Shown piece by piece: positions 61,756-64,000 of a stretch of 64,000 nucleotides of DNA. Source of the DNA: Micromonospora phaseoli (GTDB taxonomy: Bacteria > Actinomycetota > Actinomycetes > Mycobacteriales > Micromonosporaceae); the NCBI RefSeq assembly GCF_900109115.1, contig NZ_FNYV01000001.1, positions 372,001 through 436,000 of the forward strand, read 5' to 3'. A program made the position numbers and the translations under genes. Each line of letters begins with the position of its first letter. Position 1 is the stretch's first letter. Below the pieces are notes generated by a model. The model was not told the DNA's origin, made no database searches, and saw nothing but the letters and a program-made list of their open reading frames with translations.

Positions 61756-62963
61756 TTGTCTCCACCCTCCTGCGCGGACGCGGTCCAGTGCGGGTTCTCC
61801 CAGATCACGGTGCCGCCCATGCCGATGCCGATGCACATGGCGGTGAGGCCGTAGCGGACCTCGGGGTGCTCGGCGAACTGCCGGGCGAGTTGGGTCATCA
61901 GCCGTACGCCGGAGGAGGCGAGCGGGTGACCGATGGCGATCGCACCGCCCCACGGGTTGACCCGGGGGTCGTCGTCGGCGATGCCGAAGTGGTCGAGGAA
62001 GGCCAGCACCTGCACGGCGAACGCCTCGTTCAGCTCGAACAGACCGATGTCGTCGATGCTCAGGCCGGCGATGCGCAGCGCCTTCTCGGTCGACGGGATC
62101 GGGCCGACACCCATCACCTCGGGCTCGACGCCGACGTAGCCGTACGACACCAGGCGCATCGCGACCGGCAGGCCGAGCTCGCGGGCGGTGGCCTCGTCGG
62201 CGAGCAGGCTGGCGGTGGCGCCGTCGTTGAGGCCGGCCGCGTTGCCCGCGGTGACCTTGCCGTGCGGACGGAAGGGGGTCTTGAGCGTGGCGAGCTTCTC
62301 CAGCGAGGTGTCCCGAGGGGCCTCGTCCACTCCGGCCAGGCCCCAGCCGGTCTCCGGGTCGCGGATCGCCACCGATACCAGGTCGCCCTGGAGCTTGCCG
62401 TTGGCGTACGCCTTCGCGGTCTTCTGCTGCGAGGCCAGCGCGAACGCGTCGGTGCGCTGCTTGGTGATGTGCGGGACCCGGTCGTGCAGATTCTCCGCGG
62501 TGGAGCCCATGACCAGTGCGGACGGGTCGACCAGCTTCTCCGCGACGATGCGCGGGTTCGGGTCGACGCCCTCACCCATCGGGTGGCGGCCCATGTGCTC
62601 GACCCCACCGGCGATCGCGACGTCGTAGGCGCCCATGGCGATGCCGCTGGCGACGGTGGTCACGGCGGTCATGGCCCCGGCACACATCCGGTCGATCGAG
62701 AAGCCCGGGACGGTCTTGGGCAGGCCCGCCAGCAGCGCGGCGGTGCGGCCGATGGTGAGGCCCTGGTCACCGATCTGGGTGGTGGCGGCGATGGCGACCT
62801 CTTCGACCCGGTCCGGTGGCAGCTGCGGGTTGCGGCGCAGCAGCTCGCGGATGCAGCGGATCACCAGGTCGTCGGCGCGGGTGTGGGCGTACATGCCGCC
62901 CGCCTTGCCGAACGGGGTACGGACGCCGTCGACAAACACGACATCCCGGACTTCACGGGGCAC
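61752..62963 (-). CDS. Acetyl-CoA C-acyltransferase (3-ketoacyl-CoA thiolase, FadA-like)
   Basis: A 403-residue thiolase. Nucleophile Cys94 in DRMCAGAMT, the GHPLASSG histidine block and the second catalytic Cys in AMCIGIGMGG are intact; ELNEAFAVQ is the NEAF motif. It cleaves 3-ketoacyl-CoA with CoA to acetyl-CoA. GTG at 62963 with AAGGAGG 6 nt upstream, which excludes longer readings. First gene of the fadAB operon; a TACT-CGCC-AGTA palindrome about 90 bp upstream overlaps a possible -10. Confidence 0.95.
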   Translation of the reverse strand: MPREVRDVVFVDGVRTPFGKAGGMYAHTRADDLVIRCIRELLRRNPQLPPDRVEEVAIAATTQIGDQGLTIGRTAALLAGLPKTVPGFSIDRMCAGAMTAVTTVASGIAMGAYDVAIAGGVEHMGRHPMGEGVDPNPRIVAEKLVDPSALVMGSTAENLHDRVPHITKQRTDAFALASQQKTAKAYANGKLQGDLVSVAIRDPETGWGLAGVDEAPRDTSLEKLATLKTPFRPHGKVTAGNAAGLNDGATASLLADEATARELGLPVAMRLVSYGYVGVEPEVMGVGPIPSTEKALRIAGLSIDDIGLFELNEAFAVQVLAFLDHFGIADDDPRVNPWGGAIAIGHPLASSGVRLMTQLARQFAEHPEVRYGLTAMCIGIGMGGTVIWENPHWTASAQEGGDK

Positions 62964-63050
62964 TGTGAGCCTCCTTATCGACCACAATCCGGCCGCAGCC
63001 GGCGCCAGAGGGCCGAACGAAGGTCGCCGGCACTGGCGTTTCCCCGATGC

Positions 63051-63062
63051 TACTCGCCAGTA
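63051..63062. promoter_or_regulatory. Possible operator upstream of the beta-oxidation operon
   Basis: TACTCGCCAGTA: a TACT-N4-AGTA inverted repeat, the size of a TetR-family half-site pair, overlapping minus-strand TAGCAT, a -10 candidate for the thiolase gene. Regulator not in this window. Confidence 0.4.
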
Positions 63063-63122
63063 ATAACCCGCGCCGCACCCCCCGCTGTGGCCCACCCCAC
63101 ACTCCACCCGCCCCCAGTCGGT

Positions 63123-63183
63123 GTTGATCAAGAAGTTTGCGTCCGCGATGCGCCGTGCGGCGGACGCAAACTTCTTGATCAAC
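63123..63183. terminator. 24-bp inverted repeat flanked by C-rich and G-rich tracts (element 2)
   Basis: Arms 63123-63146 (beginning GTTGATCAAGAAGTTTGCG) and 63160-63183 pair perfectly over 24 bp with a 13-nt loop. Left flank is C-rich, right flank (63184-63250) is a long G-rich run reaching the stop codon of the minus-strand RNase D gene. Same architecture as element 1 at 40838-40907; a terminator for RNase D is likely. Confidence 0.75.
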
Positions 63184-63235
63184 GGGGTGGTCGGGTGGGA
63201 GGGGGGGAGGGAGGGGTGGGTGGGGGTGGGGGGGG

Positions 63236-64000
63236 TTAGGGGGTGGGGAGGAGGGCGGTGGCCAGCTCGGGGAGGAGGAGGGTGAGCTGCCATTCGCGGG
63301 CGTTGTGGTCGCGCAGCACCTCGGCCACGGTGGCCTCGGTGATCTCCTCGGGGGGCTGCCAGGCGATGCGGCGGACGGTGTCGGGGGAGATCAGGTTCTC
63401 CGGCGGCAGGTTGTGCTCGCCGGCCACCCGCAGCACCACCTCCCGACAGCGGGCCAGGCGGGCGGCGGCAGCCGGATCCCGCTCGGCCCATCGGTGCGGC
63501 GGCGGCGGACCCTCCACGGTCGGGGCCACCGGCAACGCGTCGTCCGGCAACTGTCGCGCATCGTCCAGCGCCGTCAGCCAGGTGCGAGCCAGCCGGCGCA
63601 CCGAACGACCACCGAAGCCGGGCAGGGTGAGCAGCGTCCGTTCGTCCTTCGGATCCAGTTCGGCCGCCGCGACGATGGCCGAGTCCGGCAGCACCCGCCC
63701 CGGCGCCGCGTCCCGGCGGGCCGCGATCTCGTCGCGGGCGTACCACAGGGAACGGACCCGGGCCTGGGCCCGTGCCCCGCGTACCCGGTGGATGCCGGAG
63801 GTGCGCCGCCACGGCTCGGCCCGCACCCGGGGCGGCCGGGCACCGGTACGCACCAGTGCGGCGAACTCCTCCGCCGCCCACTCGGACTTGCCCTGCCGGG
63901 TCAGCTCCGCGTCGAGTGCGTCCCGCAGATCGGTGAGCATCTCCACGTCCAGTGCGGCGTAGGTCAGCCAGGACTCGGGCAACGGCCGGCTCGACCAGTC
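63236..64000 (-). CDS. rnd: Ribonuclease D (3' part; 5' end beyond the window)
   Basis: The C-terminal 254 residues of an RNase D-type 3'-5' exoribonuclease. The visible part begins within the exonuclease domain (RPLPESWLTYAALDVEML, the last DEDD-family block with the final Tyr and Asp) and continues through the HRDC helical domain (VLPDSAIVAAAELDPKDERT, LPGFGGRSVRRLART) and a second helical domain ending NAREWQLTLLLPEL. It acts in tRNA and other RNA 3' maturation. Frame is open to the window edge, so the start is outside. In mycobacteria an RNase D-like gene adjoins dxs1, from memory. Confidence 0.93.
   Translation of the reverse strand, partial: DWSSRPLPESWLTYAALDVEMLTDLRDALDAELTRQGKSEWAAEEFAALVRTGARPPRVRAEPWRRTSGIHRVRGARAQARVRSLWYARDEIAARRDAAPGRVLPDSAIVAAAELDPKDERTLLTLPGFGGRSVRRLARTWLTALDDARQLPDDALPVAPTVEGPPPPHRWAERDPAAAARLARCREVVLRVAGEHNLPPENLISPDTVRRIAWQPPEEITEATVAEVLRDHNAREWQLTLLLPELATALLPTP

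Overview
The window is a 64 kb stretch of very GC-rich actinobacterial chromosome. The family content (HrdB-type principal sigma factor with an Ala/Lys/Pro-rich N-terminus, DUF3039/3093/3099/3159/3710/4193/7455 proteins, Spo0M, CeoBC-type TrkA pair, dxs beside a TRAM RNA methyltransferase), heavy use of GTG starts and the style of the dispersed repeats point to Micromonosporaceae, most likely Micromonospora or a close relative. That placement is inference from gene content; there is no rRNA gene here to confirm it. I saw no tRNA, rRNA, transposase, integrase or CRISPR array.

Layout. 1-4.8 kb: a sulfurtransferase, then the deacetylase AcuC and an N-terminal-GNAT Pat-type lysine acetyltransferase, a likely reversible acetylation module. 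4.8-9.8 kb: two ArsR-SRPBCC regulatory modules around an alternative sigma factor and spo0M; the second module has two clean palindromic operators. 9.8-17.1 kb: dtd, a methyltransferase, a secreted subtilisin-like protease and a ferric-iron ABC importer with an iron box. 17.1-25.5 kb: a HhH-GPD DNA repair protein, LtrA, a toxin-antitoxin-like pair, pseudouridine catabolism genes psuK-psuG, DUF3039, a TRIC-type membrane protein and a DEAD/DEAH helicase. 25.7-40.8 kb: a conserved housekeeping block from the principal sigma factor through inositol monophosphatase, dut, DUF3710, OB-fold, DUF3159, the TrkA pair, an APC permease and TRAM methyltransferase to dxs; from memory this resembles the sigA-dxs1 region of mycobacteria. 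40.9-58.0 kb: an accessory-looking block with a lipoprotein, three GT-C-like membrane paralogues, a ureide (probably biuret/allophanate) utilisation cluster, a beta-propeller protein and a two-component system. 58.2-64 kb: a VOC protein, a proline-rich membrane protein, a fatty-acid beta-oxidation pair and the 3' part of an RNase D gene.

How it works together. The most coherent metabolic unit is 46267-52531: a GntR regulator, an allophanate hydrolase, two tandem cysteine hydrolases, a nucleobase/ureide-type permease and a DUF3225 (HpxZ/AtzH) protein, which together would import a ureide and release ammonia. The most unusual DNA-level features are (i) tandem 80-bp repeats encoding 27-residue mini-ORFs linked by ATGA stop-start overlaps between two ABC transporter genes, with related overlap-coupled mini-ORFs elsewhere; (ii) two copies of a GGGGCCCC/TTAAC intergenic repeat between convergent genes, supplying stop codons; (iii) C-rich / inverted repeat / G-rich elements at gene ends; (iv) a 205-bp nearly identical tract shared by the two sigma factor genes; and (v) many candidate leaderless starts.
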